DNA of 64,000 bases from Membranipora membranacea (GCA_914767715.1 OU612072.1:2110001-2174000); one strand, 5' to 3'; numbered from the stretch's first letter, positions 47,601 through 60,117 are shown. The notes: generated from the letters alone by a model not told the origin. Translations and numbers: made by a program.

Positions 47601-49546
47601 CAGCCACTCACTTGCTATGAATCGCCCTGGTCAGTCCTGACTTGTCCTCTTTCAAAATCATGAGAGTGCTGGCGCAGGCAATCCCCATCAAGGCTCAAGC
47701 TGCCCTCTTGTTGTTAACTTTTACGTCGTCAGCGACCGGACGTCTCTCAACAGTGTAATATTGTCTGCAGTAGCTGTTTATAAAAATTTACAAAACTGTC
47801 AATTTCTTTAATATTTTTTACTTAAACTATTATCAAGCTATATTTTCTTTTGTGCAATAATATTTTTTAAATAGTTTTATGATATCAATCCAACGGAATA
47901 ATTTTTAAACAATATTTTATTTCTAAATGTGACTAGTTGATAGTAAGTTTAGTTTAGGTCCAACACCTCTATTTATTTCCCCATTGCTTTACATGCAAAC
48001 TATCTTGACTTGTCACCTCAATAGGCCTGCTTCAAATTCTTTAAATTTTCTAACCAGACCACTCAAAATGATGGTATGCTTCTGCTCTTCCATATTGGCG
48101 ACTATTGGTTAAAATTGCCTGTCAGAATTTTTCAGTGGCTCCATATATCATTAGCCCACCCTTATGCATTGATCGTCCTAAAATGATTTTACAAAAAAAA
48201 TTTCAAAGTTCAAATCAATTGCCATTTCCATTGCAAATACACCTGAAAATATTCACAGGGCTCATAATCACTGATAGCACTGCTTTTGAATTAGCCACAG
48301 CCTCATATGTCATCAGTCATACTAATTTATTTATTGGAGGAGGGGTGCAAAGGTGTATTACCTTATTACTTTTATAGCACAATATGACCGGAAATAAAAT
48401 CAATGGACTAGAGGTAAAGTGCTATATCTGAAATAATATATTATTTAAAAATATTCCATTAGAATTATATCATGGAACTATTTTTGGTCACAATTTTTGC
48501 CACAGCAGGTGCACTGCAAATATTGATTTTCTAGTGAATTATAAATCAATAGATCATTAGCATGATTTAAGATATTAATTATGGCTCAATGTAGCCTATC
48601 TTGACAAGACACGCTATGCTCCATGTAATTAATGTCAAAAGTTTTTAGGATTTAAATGTGAGCTTAACAAATTGGTAAAAGTAAGTCTCATAAAAGAAAT
48701 TTTGGTCCATATTATTACTCCCCGCACAAGCAAATCCCTGTAGATGGACTACAAAGTGTCTGCAGTTAATGCTGGATCTGAATTACACTCTTTAATAATA
48801 GTTTCAGTAAAAAATATTAAAGAAGGTGACAATTTTGTAAGACATCCGGTCGCTTACGATGTAAAAGTTAACAACAAGAGGACAGCTTGAGCCTTGATGG
48901 GCATTGCCTGTGCGAAAGTGAGCCAGCACTCTCATGATTTTGAAAGAGGACAAGTCAGGACTGACCAGGGCGATTCATAGCAAGTGAGTGGCTGGAAAAT
49001 GCGAGGGTGGGCCATGTTGGTACATCGCACATACACCACACAGCAGGTAAACCTTTGGCGAGGTATGGGTGGTCAGGTGCGATGTGTTGTCCGTGATAAA
49101 GGTGGTGTATGGGCCATGCAAGGGCGGGAGTGGGCGTGACATGGACGATGCACACCCCCGAAATGATCACCTGCCAATAAAGCTTGATGACCAATCGAAA
49201 CTTGGATTTACATTGAACCAAGTAGTGTTTGAAGATTTTTTTCAAAAAATAAAAGTTATGTGTACACTTATCATCAGTACTTTGATAGAGGCGCCTTTGC
49301 AACTCTTTCCGTATCAAAAGACATGAAAATTACATTGAACAGATTCAGTGACTAAGATTGACTACTAATACGGGCTATACTACAGTATCATAAAATTTAT
49401 AGATATAAAGTTCATAGTAAATAGCATGGCTAAATTTATATTTTTATAGAGCATTAGAGAAGAGTAGATGTTGTGCTCTGAGCACAATGATCTGTAGACT
49501 GATGTGTGGATGTCATGACACTGAATCAACTCTGGATATTTACTGA
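41603..49546 (+). CDS. Membrane-anchored Mab-21/cGAS-like nucleotidyltransferase-fold protein 2 (539 aa)
   Basis: Eleven exons: 41603-41785, 42124-42253, 42542-42663, 43014-43188, 43573-43706, 44388-44613, 44832-44953, 45409-45552, 46634-46802, 47297-47414 and 49450-49546. Exons 2-11 have exactly the same lengths as in the gene at 33700, so the two arose by tandem duplication. Only exon 1 differs (183 against 192 nt). Architecture is the same: short Tyr/Gly/Thr N-terminus, WWW at the start of the transmembrane helix (about 34-58), cysteine-rich juxtamembrane part, GS...DxD (acids 172 and 174), third acid about 333, cysteine loop about 300-320, and cysteine-rich tail ending LDIY. Two donors are weak: GTTCGT after exon 4 and GTTTGA after exon 9. 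The last intron holds a 1.7-kb inverted-repeat element. Confidence 0.87.
47442..49175. mobile_element. 1.7-kb element with long terminal inverted repeats
   Basis: Arms of roughly 400 bases (about 47442-47860 and 48790-49175) are inverted copies. Outer ends read 'tggtcatttcgg' and 'ccgaaatgatcacc'. Shared inner blocks include 'gctgtgtggtgtatgtgcga', 'cacttgctatgaatcgccct' and 'gttgttaacttttac'. The arms have diverged by several indels. AATAAA-like bases flank both ends and may be a target duplication. No transposase is visible in the 0.9-kb centre. It sits in the last intron of the second Mab-21-like gene. Confidence 0.75.
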
Positions 49547-49549
49547 ATC

Positions 49550-50555
49550 AAATCCGGATATTTACTGACGCTGTATATTTTTGGAGGACTCACATGCCCA
49601 CTGGCGGATCATTTACTGTATCTGCTTCGGATATTTACTTTTTATATGTAGTAATATGCAGAAGAATCATGTTTTGTTCACTCTGTGTCTTGGCTGGTCT
49701 TTTATTTTGAGGGATAACCATAAAACAACAAGATTGTACTTCCCATAGAAGTCAAACGTACTGAAGAGCTCACACTGTGAACATTGTGTATATAATCAAT
49801 GAATTATACTTAGTGCATGGTACTAAGCGTCTTCATCCTTTAAAAAAACAGGTGTTTAAAGAAACAAAAGTGCCTGATCGAAAAGTCCCATGAGCAAGCA
49901 AAATCATTCTTTGACACATTTACATTTTCTATCCATTACTCTTGAATCTAAAAATAATGTCTTCGAAAATTTTCAAATTAGAAATCCCTCCATCCTCCTC
50001 CGCATACTTAAGTTTCAGCCTTCAATCATTATTCAACAGTAAAATGAATTACATCCATGTTTCATTAGTACTTTTTTGTAGAAGCATTGTAATTGGTCCT
50101 CTTGTAATCATTATCCCTGAGATACCAAGAGATGAGTTTAGCCTGATTACATCATTCTGAAGCCTAAATGTTTTTCTCTCATCAGATCTAATCATGAAAA
50201 CTTGAGATTTCAAGAATTTCAATATCAATCAGGATACAGCCTTTGTGAGCCAGATATCAGTTTTATTTCTGCGGCATATCTCTATAGCTTCAACTAAATA
50301 TGACTCTTTATTATAAAACTCAACATAATAAATACAAAGGATATGTCAACAAAACTTAAAATAATAAATATTCAAAGTTTGAATACACTGAATATTGTAT
50401 TCGATGGGTGTAGCCTTTGCTGCTTGAGTTGATATATTGTTGCTCATAAACTTCATGACTTTAACATAGCAGTACTTCTTTTTATAAGGGTTTTATCTCA
50501 TAGAAACTGTCAAATATTTCTCCTTCTATATTCATCATTGTTATATAGGTTAGCA
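49550..50555. other. Spacer between convergent genes, no gene seen
   Basis: Lies between the stop of the second Mab-21-like gene and the stop of the minus-strand receptor gene. Just after 49546 there is a short run of repeated 'gatatttactg' derived from the coding end. Confidence 0.5.
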
Positions 50556-50561
50556 CCCATC

Positions 50562-53500
50562 TTAGGCTGTGATTTGCGCTTTGGCGGGCGTTACAGGTTG
50601 AGCTTGAAGTTTTGCTTCAGGTTTAACTTGAGGTTCTACTCCAGTTTTAAATTGAGGTTCTGCTTCAGTTTTAACTTGAGGTTCTGCTTCAGATTGTACC
50701 TGCACCTTGATTTCATCTTCTTTACCTTTCACATCCATGTTTCTATAAGAAGAGTGTCACACAATTATGCGCTTTGTTCCTTTGGCATAATAAACCCAGA
50801 TAGATTCTGTGCTAGATTGGTTGCCAGGAAACCTTTGACATCACTGTCAAAACCGGCTCCATCTTATTACCACAAAACTTTTGGATGGCTTAGCATAACA
50901 TTGTCTTTCCATATGTGACAATAGGATCAGTATTATTGGGTATTTTACTCACCCAGCTTTGTTAGCACGAGTCACATTGTCCAGCTCCTGAGTCGGGGTA
51001 GATGCTTGTATTTGTGCTCGTCTTATGACACCTCGATCTGTTAGAATATTTAAACATACACAATATTATATCAATGAAGAAAATGATAGCCATATGACAG
51101 GCCTCCAGGTGAGTGGGGATATGGTAAATAAGTTTATTCACAGATTAGATTTTTTTTTATCGCACATATTGACGTCTTTCGATGATCTTCTCAAAGTGGC
51201 AGATTCTAATGATAATAAAAACAACTAATGATAATGATTGTGAGTACAACGAAACTGAGCAAAATACTCATCCATTCTCAACTTTTCATAAGCTTACTAC
51301 GCACTTTTCAGATCTCTCCAGGCAAGGAAAACACAGACAACAGTTACCATGAGAAACACTAAGCTTGCCACAACTATTACTACTATAGTGGTAGAGGATA
51401 TGTCACATGATGTGTCTCCCTTATCATGGTGCCAGGTGACCTTCCACATCACCTTTAGTTTCTCTGTGAGAATACAGAGTAAACTATAAAACTGTCACCA
51501 TCGATATAAAGCGAAGGGTAAACTATCATTCATGGTATCATAATACTTCAGGTATTTTATAACTTATTGCCGTATTGTGTTATTTCCCATCTGTACCTCA
51601 ACAAATCACAAGGAATGATTTTGATGGACAACTTGATGACATCATTATTTTTAATTAGTAATACCCCTTTTATTTAAATTTTTGTGTAAAAATTATTTGC
51701 TCAATAGGTGACAATTAAGTGATACAATTTGTTATATTGGAGCAACACACATTTCCACGAGTTGCAGCAGTAGTTATAGCTTATATAAGTTCCCGGGTGT
51801 ATCACAACCATGCAAATCTTCAAGGGTTCACAATCATATTCAATTGAGTTAATTTTAGTTAATTGTGTTTATTAATTCTATTAAGTTAATTGGGTCAATT
51901 CTATTTATCTGACTTCAATTTTTTATATTATTTCATTCTATAAGGTGAAGATCGGGTATTGGCAGGCAAAAAAATTGGCAAGCACTTACTTTCCAAACCA
52001 TGTACAGAGCCAGTACATTTGATATTTTCTACTTCACCCTTCTTTCTGCTGCATGGCATAGCTATCCATTTGTTTAAAACCCCTCCGACAGGAGAAGACC
52101 ACTTCCATTTAGGCCGAGGATGAGTAAGTGTTGTTATATCACACTCCAGTGAGCACTGTTTGGTCGTCATACATCTCTTAGTCCTCTCTGCTGGTAGACT
52201 CCAGTTTCGAGTTATGTCTGTGATAAATTATCAAAATCCATATTATATTCATATTTATTGTAGATTCCTTATTTTTTTTGTATTTTTTGTTTTTTATATA
52301 GCTTGTAATTGATGGCATGCAATAGTATTGCAAGCTCCATTTTTCGATGCTCTCCTACTTTAAAAAATAGGTTATGAACTAAACATTTCTCAGGCCATCC
52401 GCTTCTCTAAGATTTCCAACAGCTCAGTCATCCACACTCATGGATGATCAGACAGCACCAGGGACTCAGACAAAGATCCTTATCTGACAGTGTATCACTT
52501 AATGAACCGATCTGATATCAATAATACATCAATATTAGAATCTGTATGTGGCCTTTAATGTAAAGGGGTTAACTTAATTTGTTATGGGCAATTATCGTTC
52601 ACTTGCACCTGGTTGGCTGATTTCCCCTCAATCTAATCTTTATCTGAGTGGTCGATATAGTGATGCAGTGACAGATTCAGGCCTTTTTATGAGGTTCTAT
52701 AAGTTTTAATCTCTGGTTGACTTACGCAGAGGGAAGACGGTAATAGTTTTCACATTGTCACTCCAGTTTGTATGGTACATATCTCTACAGGACAGCAGTA
52801 AACCTTCTCTGTCTGCAGGTGATGTAACGTAACGGCCATTCATCAGAGCTATCCTTTCCCCTGAGACATGTTTTACTAAATAAACATGGTGGTATTACAG
52901 CTTCAGAAACATCATGTATGAATGCTAACTCTACTGTTAACAGCATTCGAACAGACGAAAGTAATGATAATCATTTTTCAACTCTACATGCTATGAATTG
53001 AAATCCATGACATCGAAGCACAATCTAGGTTCTTGTAACTATACAAAAATATGATGCAGAAGAAGGTTGCAGTGGTTTTTTGTAAGCGCATACAATATAA
53101 AGACTTGGTCAAGGTTGATCCAATTTTCCTGAATTGCAAGTCTGTCCCATTCTACTGATGACCTGCCCTCGGCTGGCAGAGGGAGCTACTCCAAATTCAG
53201 ACAATTTGTATCAAACTCGATCTAAGTTGAACTGTTTTAAATCTAGCCAGGAAGAACAAACAAGGTAACTAAGTCGAATGGTTGATTAAAATCGAAGCAT
53301 GGGTGACAAAATATTGGTTGCATTAGGGGCTAGGCCGCAATATCTGCTCCAGGTTGCTCCTTGTTTGCAGTCAGGTCGGATCACACCTGGAGGCCAACCA
53401 AACCCTAGTAGTCGATGTACTGCAGGGAGAATCGGACCCAAGATCTTCAACACTTGCATGCTAAAGGAACTGCACTTTAGACAACTGTGCCTCCTCCTAA

Positions 53501-54509
53501 TATGTGTTAAGGTAGTCCCAATATGTGTTATCAGGAGAATATAACTCACAGTAGCTGTAGTTACTGAGGGGAGACGATGACTGACAGTGTACAGTGAGTG
53601 TCTGATTTTCTACCACCGGGACAGGAGTGACTGTGATGGTCAGATTATGAAGTTCATCTTGGAATATAGAATGTAATAATGAGTGTTGATAATCAAATAA
53701 AAGACATTTACACTACTGTAGTCTATTAATTTGAGGAATCACCCCTGAATTGCATGCATAGTTGCAAATGCCTTTCTGAATCATATACAACAGTGAATTC
53801 TGTTATCGTTGGGGCATGTTTCCTGATTTGTTTTAACTCTGTTCTTTTAGATTTAGGTCAGCGTGATTAATGGATCTTATCCAAGAAAACCATAAGTTCT
53901 ATCTTTAAAAGCCTATTAATAACAATAACTACAAGTACAAGTACAAGTACAATTAATAATGCAGTTTTATGAAATCTGCCATTTTTTAAAACCTGAAAGC
54001 TTAGTTAATTAAGGGATTAGTTTTTAAATGATTTTTTTCTAACAAATTAACAGTTTTGTTTTTGTGCATAATGTCTTTTTGTGGCACTTAAGGTCATAAT
54101 GTTTCGCTGTAATGTTCTAGCTAAAAGAAACAGCTTGGGAAGCTCTTGAAGTTGTCCTCTCTTTTAGACTGAGTGAAAAACTCCAAGATCTCACAGAGAA
54201 AAGATTGGAAATAATGTACGAGTGTATATATGCATTGCCGTGTATTTGAGTCCTAACTTATTCCGTTAATTGAACTAAAGCCAAATCGTATAACTACAAT
54301 TTCCTAATCATAATTGAAAACAAATAATTAGAATGGGGCAAAAAGAACCATCTTTAGTTCAGTGTGCAGAATCTCAATGTAAAACATGAGTAGTTTGGCT
54401 TGTTATGTTTGAAACAAGCGGGTAACCTACCTGTTTGAGCTTCAGTGGTTTGTGCTGTTATCAAAAGGAGGAAAAGCGACAGCGTCAGTATTATCTGCAG
54501 TTTCCTCAT
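50562..54509 (-). CDS. Single-pass Ig-like cell-surface receptor (329 aa)
   Basis: Seven minus-strand exons close in frame: 54431-54509, 53550-53657, 52726-52875, 51990-52217, 51305-51463, 50953-51037 and 50562-50742. A signal peptide (1 to about 24, LSLFLLLITA) leads into an Ig-like domain split over exons 2-3 (about 27-112): LTVHCQS supplies the first cysteine and LLLSCRD the second, with several N-glycosylation sites. A second cysteine- and tryptophan-rich segment (about 113-205, including KWKW) is not a clear Ig fold. One transmembrane helix (about 214-236, VVIVVASLVFLMV) is followed by a 90-residue cytoplasmic tail. The tail has three 8-residue repeats of the type EPQVKTEA and no recognisable signalling motif. 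Ligand and family are unknown. Exon 5 ends at A|GTGCGT, chosen because it joins exon 6 in frame. Confidence 0.8.
51665..51790. mobile_element. Solo arm of the TTAAAC MITE family
   Basis: Matches the right arm of 57557-57924 ('attatttgctcaataggtgacaatt' region, shown in part, then 'tttccacgagttgcagcagtag'). No partner arm is visible nearby. It lies in an intron of the Ig-like receptor gene. Confidence 0.4.
53279..53502 (-). mobile_element. tRNA-derived SINE (family B), copy 2, degraded
   Basis: Homologous to 7181-7452 over its body ('gccgcaatatctg', 'tgtttgcag', 'ggtcgga', 'accaa') and tRNA-like head, but with many changes in the box regions. It is located in intron 2 of the Ig-like receptor gene. 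Confidence 0.65.
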
Positions 54510-56091
54510 TTCAAACGTCTCCTACAATCATAGAAATAATACCATCAAATGTGTAAGTGGCGACTCATACAACCCAGTTTACATATAGAATAATTCTAAG
54601 TTTGATTCGGATTAATACATATCGTGAAATGTTTGAAAAATTATATGATCAACCTTTTAATTACAGTTGATTTTAACAGTAATATAATATGATTAAATAC
54701 ATTATTATTGTCTCACCTATGGTCTTCTATCTATCGTGTTTCATCACAGGGGCTGCTCTATCTCACTAACTACTACTTCTATTCAACTAATATTCAATAA
54801 ATTAGACCGATTGTTTGGGGAAGCACCATGCTATGCCATTGCTCCAAACATAGTGAATTTAACTAAATCAAAATCACGCCTAACAAAGTCTATAGATCAT
54901 CACAAGTAGTTTTCCGGATTCAACAATTGACTGGAGTATTGTCTGCTCCAGTCCCTAACCAAAGCTGAGACAAATTCCGGCCTCACCATTCTGTAATCTG
55001 CTTCCAGTGGGAAGAGAAATGCTTTTTAATTTGCCATGTGCTCTTCTCCCATAGCAAAGCATGAAGTTTCTATTAAAATCATTGTCATATAATCGGAAAA
55101 ATTGTTTTAAAATAGGCCAGAAAGAAATGTCAAATAACTATACAAGGAAGTTAAACATGGTTATCAATTTTTTGGAGAGTTCATTTGACATCAAACAATG
55201 AATTTGCAAACATAAGTGTCAATTCAGCCAATTTAAACGGAATTTTGGTTTGATCTGTTGTCATCTCGTAGCGATCCCGAAAATTTCTATTAGAATTACT
55301 GTCAGATTATTGCAAATCATTTAATAGTCGATCAAACATGCACATTATACTTCTAAACACACTGTCAAATATATTTTGTCAGTTTTTGTGAATTTCCTCT
55401 CTCAGCAATCAATGAATTCAGACAGGGGAAATTCACGGAAGTTAAGACTCATAGTCTGTTGGCAGCTTATGCAAAAAATTGCTACCTCCTTTACAAAATT
55501 AGGTTCAATTTCAATCTCCGAAACTGGCTTCAAATGTTTGTATGGATCTGATTTTTAATGGTGGCTTGAAGTTGGCTGCAGTTCTATGACTGAAAAATTT
55601 CTCTCCAGCTCTTTGGGCTTTCTTGATGCTTCTTTCAAGAGTTAATTCCATGATTTCAACGTTTTCTAACATTAACAATGTCACAGGGATGCTCTGCTCT
55701 AACTAACTAATACTACGACTCTACAACAATAAACTAAACCTAAAAGTTTTCTGGACACAACAGTTATATACTTTTATTGGCAACCAAAGTCATCTCATTC
55801 GAAATGTTTTGCACTTAGTGTCAGAAAAACTTTTTTTTAAACAAAAAATGAGAAACAGAAAGGATTGAAGCAGTTGATTGAAGTGTGGGCTGACCTAAGC
55901 TGAGGTATACACAGGAGTCACCCAAATATACTCTGATTACAGTGGCAGGGAAATAGATTATTATTTTGCTTGTCCCCTTGTCCCATCCCAAAACATGAAA
56001 TTTCTATTAAAATTATTGTCAGATCATTCGACAAATTGTTAAAAAAAATTGCCAAAAAGAGATGCCAACCAAGCAGTGGCGTATATTACCA

Positions 56092-56205
56092 CTCACGGCC
56101 CATGGAATTCCGTGAGTGGCTGAGTAGCTCAGTGTGTAGAGCGTCCGCTTTATACTCACTGATAACAAGATTGTTGCGGGTTCGAATCCCTTCAAGGTCA
56201 GTTTT
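56092..56205 (+). mobile_element. tRNA-like sequence with Pol III terminator
   Basis: 'tagctcagtgtgtagagcg' (A-box/D-arm-like) and 'gggttcgaatccc' (B-box/T-arm-like) are spaced as in a tRNA and followed closely by a run of eight T. The acceptor ends do not pair and the anticodon arm is not normal, so it is a tRNA pseudogene or SINE head. A small hairpin ('cactcacgg' / 'ccgtgagtg') precedes it. Confidence 0.5.
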
Positions 56206-57556
56206 TTTTCAAATGGGTGCTTTATAACTGGAGCATTTTTACCGTAATCTTCTACTGCTATTGAGTTGTTTTCAGAAAGTACCCAACAGCTCAGTGAGCT
56301 ATTAAAATACCTCTCTGCTTGCACTATTTTGCTATCGATATGCAAAAATTTCCGTGGTGGGAGGGCGCCCTCCCACACCCTCCCCGCCACGCCTACGGCG
56401 TGTGGATCGGGCTGCGCCGATTATTATGCTCATCTCTGAAAAGTCAGTGAGTGAAATTTTTTAGAATATACGCCCCTGCTACCAAGACTATAAATAGTTA
56501 AATATGCTTATTTGTTTTTTGGGAAATTTTATCCCAAACAAAACAATGAATTTGCAAATATCAGTGCCAAGTCAGCGAATTGAGATAAAACAGTGGTTTG
56601 ATCTGTTGCCATCTCGTAGCAAACTATGATATTTCTATTAGAATAACTGTCAGATTATGGACAAATTGCTTAATAATTGATCAAACATGTGTATGAAACT
56701 TCTAGATACACTGTCATATATAATGGGTTTGCTTTTGTCAATATCCAAGTAGTAGCCTTATATGGTTGCGATACCCCAATATAACACGTTTATACATCCA
56801 CCATTAAAGAAAAGCTTCCTTTCAATTTTACGGTCTCTTCAAAAATTTGCTACAAATGTGCAAAATGTCTGATATTTTTATGGCGGCTTTGTATTGACTT
56901 TTACGATGACTAAAAATATTCTTTCCAGCACTTCGGGCTTTTTTGAGGATACTAAAAATAGGATGTAGTTCAATTTCCGACAAACTTCTAAAATATGTGC
57001 TTTAACAATAATGCTCTCATACAGGGTACTGTTCAGAATCTAAAATTTGTTTATTTGGGGATTCAAAAATTACCTGAAATGTTTTTGTATAGTTTAAAAA
57101 TCAATTTATTACCCAAGCACCATTGTTCAATTTTATGAACATTTGATTTCAAAATTATGATGGAAGACCCATTTAATCATACACTTATTCCCAAATATTT
57201 AAAGCAAGTTGTGCAGGAGGCAGCAAAATTGAAAAATAAGTTCCGCTGTGATGTTGTAGTTGTATTTTTGGCTTAAACTTACATCCACTAATTTCAAAAT
57301 GCTTTTTCGGAGTTTTGATGATTCTTTTCCCGCTTTTATTGGGCTAAATTAATATACTTAGATGTCTAATGAGAAAAACATGGTTAAAATAAGGCAACCA
57401 AAAACACACTGTCACAGGGGCACTCTGCTTTAACTTATTACTTCAACAACATTACAGCGATAAAATGAACCTATCGTTTGGACAAGCGCAATGATGCGCC
57501 GTTGCAACAACATAATGACTTTTACTTTAGGAGCACAATATGCACCTAGCATAGTC

Positions 57557-57924
57557 TTAAACCACTGCTGCCACACAGCCAAATGTGTGCTTATAGAATT
57601 CCTTATAGCTCAAAACTAATAAAATGAGGCTGCAATCTCAGCATTGTCACCTAATGAGCAAATAATTTGCACAAACTGATCATCAAACTTAGGGTATGAA
57701 ATTAATTATCTACCGGCACGGGTGACATAGTTACCGTCTTACTCATGCATACTGTACACGTCATTAGCTGGTGCGTAGATTTCATGCCCTGATTGTGAAG
57801 ATCAGTTTGTGCAAATTATTTGCCCATTAGGTGACAATTATGAGATTTAAGTCTCAATTAATTATCGTGGAGCTATGCCGAATTCAGTGAGCACAAATTT
57901 CCATGAGTGGCAGCAGTAGTTTAA
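57557..57924. mobile_element. MITE-like element with TTAAAC ends, copy 2
   Basis: Inverted ends 'ttaaaccactgctgccac' and 'gtggcagcagtagtttaa'. The arms continue through 'aaatgtgtgc' and reach 'attgtcacctaatgagc' against 'gcccattaggtgacaat'. The palindrome is about 370 bases long with no coding capacity. Related to 18269-18535 and 51665-51790. Confidence 0.65.
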
Positions 57925-60075
57925 GTTTAAAACCCAGGACTCACACTAATTTGCTCTGCTCTCAGTGGGGGCGAAACTTAGCAAAACATTGCATTGCTAT
58001 AAAAAATTACTGGCAGAATATTCAGCAAATGGTTAAAAAGTTGACCAATAAGGTATGCTACATACCAAAAGCACTGCCAAATATAATTTATCACTTTTTG
58101 TGTGAATTTTATCTCACATCAAAAGTGAATTGCAACAATTTGTGTCGAGTCAGCGAGAAAAATCCCCTATTAAATAATGATTTTGCAAAATTAAGTGTTG
58201 AGGTTCAGGATAGAACGGAAATTTTGCATGACAAGACTCGAGTTATCTTAGGTTTACTATTCAAAATCCAGCTGTATCCACTGATCTTCAAGTGAGCCAA
58301 ATCCAGACATCCTTTAATTTCACTCAACTTATAAATATATTGCAATGGTAACAAAGTTCCCGTTCATTTAATTTTATTACTGTATGATATTCAATGGTAT
58401 CATGAGGTATATATGTACTACCAATGGACAAGAGAAATAATAGGACTAAAAATCTTTTATTGTGCAAATGAATTGCTGTCACAGGCACTGCAAGAAAATG
58501 TTGTACAAGCTCTGACATCCAATCTGGTAAATATTGGCTAACAAGGCAAGACGATGTTCTAGTAAAGTGGGTGGTCTGGTGAGTTTGTGTTAAAATTTTA
58601 TCAAGTTGGGAATCGGCAGTTGAATCAAAACTTTATCTTATAGCAAACTATGACATTTCTATTATGATTACTGTCAAATTATGGACTAATTGTTTACTAA
58701 TTGTTTAACATGAACATGATGTTACCGATCACACTGATACAAGGGTGCTCTGCTCTGACAACTAACTACTACTACTACTACTACAACTCTAGAAAGATAA
58801 ACTAAACCTGTTGTTTAGCCAGGCACTATGCTGTGCCATTGCTACAAACAGAATGGATTTTACTTAGGGCACATGCACCTACCATAGCCTTAAAGGGCAT
58901 CCAAGGTTTCGCAGCAATGCATTAATGGGTAGCAAATAATGTGCTGGGCAGCGTCAGCTTTGTGCATTACGCGATGCAAAACTCAAAGTAGTTGCTGACT
59001 CTAAGCTGGGTAACACTTCAGTTTAGGGGAGGTTCCAAGACTTTGCTGTAATAATTATAGAGCACAGGCTAAATAATAACAGGAACAGGAAACTGCTATG
59101 TGGTATTCTCTTTTAGCTGAGTTTGAGTACCTGATGGAAGAAATGTTTCACAAGAATTCTGGCTGAATAATCATCCGAATTATATTTTGTCTTTTGCCCC
59201 ATGCAGAAGGTGCAATCTGCTATTAATCAATGGCCATCAATGAGAAGTTGTTTGAAACCTTGGTTGCCCTTTAAGTTGCTTTTTAATTTTCTTGACCCTG
59301 CAATTGACATGAGTGGGCTTAGGTCAAGTGCTCAAACGGTGCAAGATGCTGGTAGAGGCATTTCATTATTAACCACTTTCTCCCCTCCAAGCACACTGTC
59401 AAATAAAAATATTAATGTATTGGGGATGTTAATGCACATGAAAGAATGACTTTGCAAAATTAAAAGCCGAAGATCAACATGGATTGAAGTTTTGGGATGA
59501 CAAGACTCAAATCAACATGACCTGGTGAGATCGCGTAAACAGTTTATGAAATGGGAATCAGTGAGTTGAAATACAGTTTTTTTTATTCTGTTCCCATCTC
59601 GTAGCTAACCTGCCAATTCTATTAGAATTACTGTCATATTATGGACAATTTGTTAAATAATTGATCAAACATGCACACATGATTCATCAGAACCGCTGTC
59701 AAATATAATGGCCAATTTTTTGTCTATTATACGCCACATCAAGTGATGAATTTGCTAGGCTTGAAATCGAGGGAGGGTCGGGACAATGAGAAATTTTGGG
59801 ATGACAAGACTCAAAACAACTTGTGTTTCAGCAATCTATTCACAGAGCTGACTGTGAAGTTTCTTACCATTACAAAGATATTAAATTGGGCCAAATCCAG
59901 GCACCTCTCAATTTTTACCCCTCCTTCATTAATCACGACCCAACGTTTCAGTTCAGTTTCAGTTTATCGCTTTATGATCCAATATTATTATCTGACTTAC
60001 GAAGTCTTCCGTCTAAAAGTCATTCATCATGCTTACAATTTGTCTTCACTGTACTGCATGAAAATGTCAAAGAAT

Positions 60076-60117
60076 CATTCAGAACAGACATCGGTGCACC
60101 GATGTCTGTTCTGAATG
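60076..60117. repeat. Perfect 42-bp palindrome
   Basis: The 21 bases ending 'gacatcggtg' are followed with no spacer by their exact reverse complement ('caccgatgtc...'). It could extrude as a cruciform. No element or gene explains it. Confidence 0.95.

Larger units (their letters stand above)
54745..59765. repeat. Field of degenerate, partly tandem repeat units
   Basis: Several recurring blocks are scattered in the same orientation. One ('tgctctgctctaact' ... 'aagcaccatgctatgccattgc') is at about 54750, 55690, 57420 and 58740. Another ('atttctattagaattactgtc' ... 'cactgtcaaatata') is at about 55065, 55280, 56000, 56630, 58650 and 59610. A third ('aatttgcaaa' ... 'gacaagactc') is at about 58180, 59450 and 59750. 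Blocks keep a rough order, which suggests a decayed array of units of about 1-1.5 kb. Local open frames are not conserved between units, so I call no genes. Confidence 0.6.
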
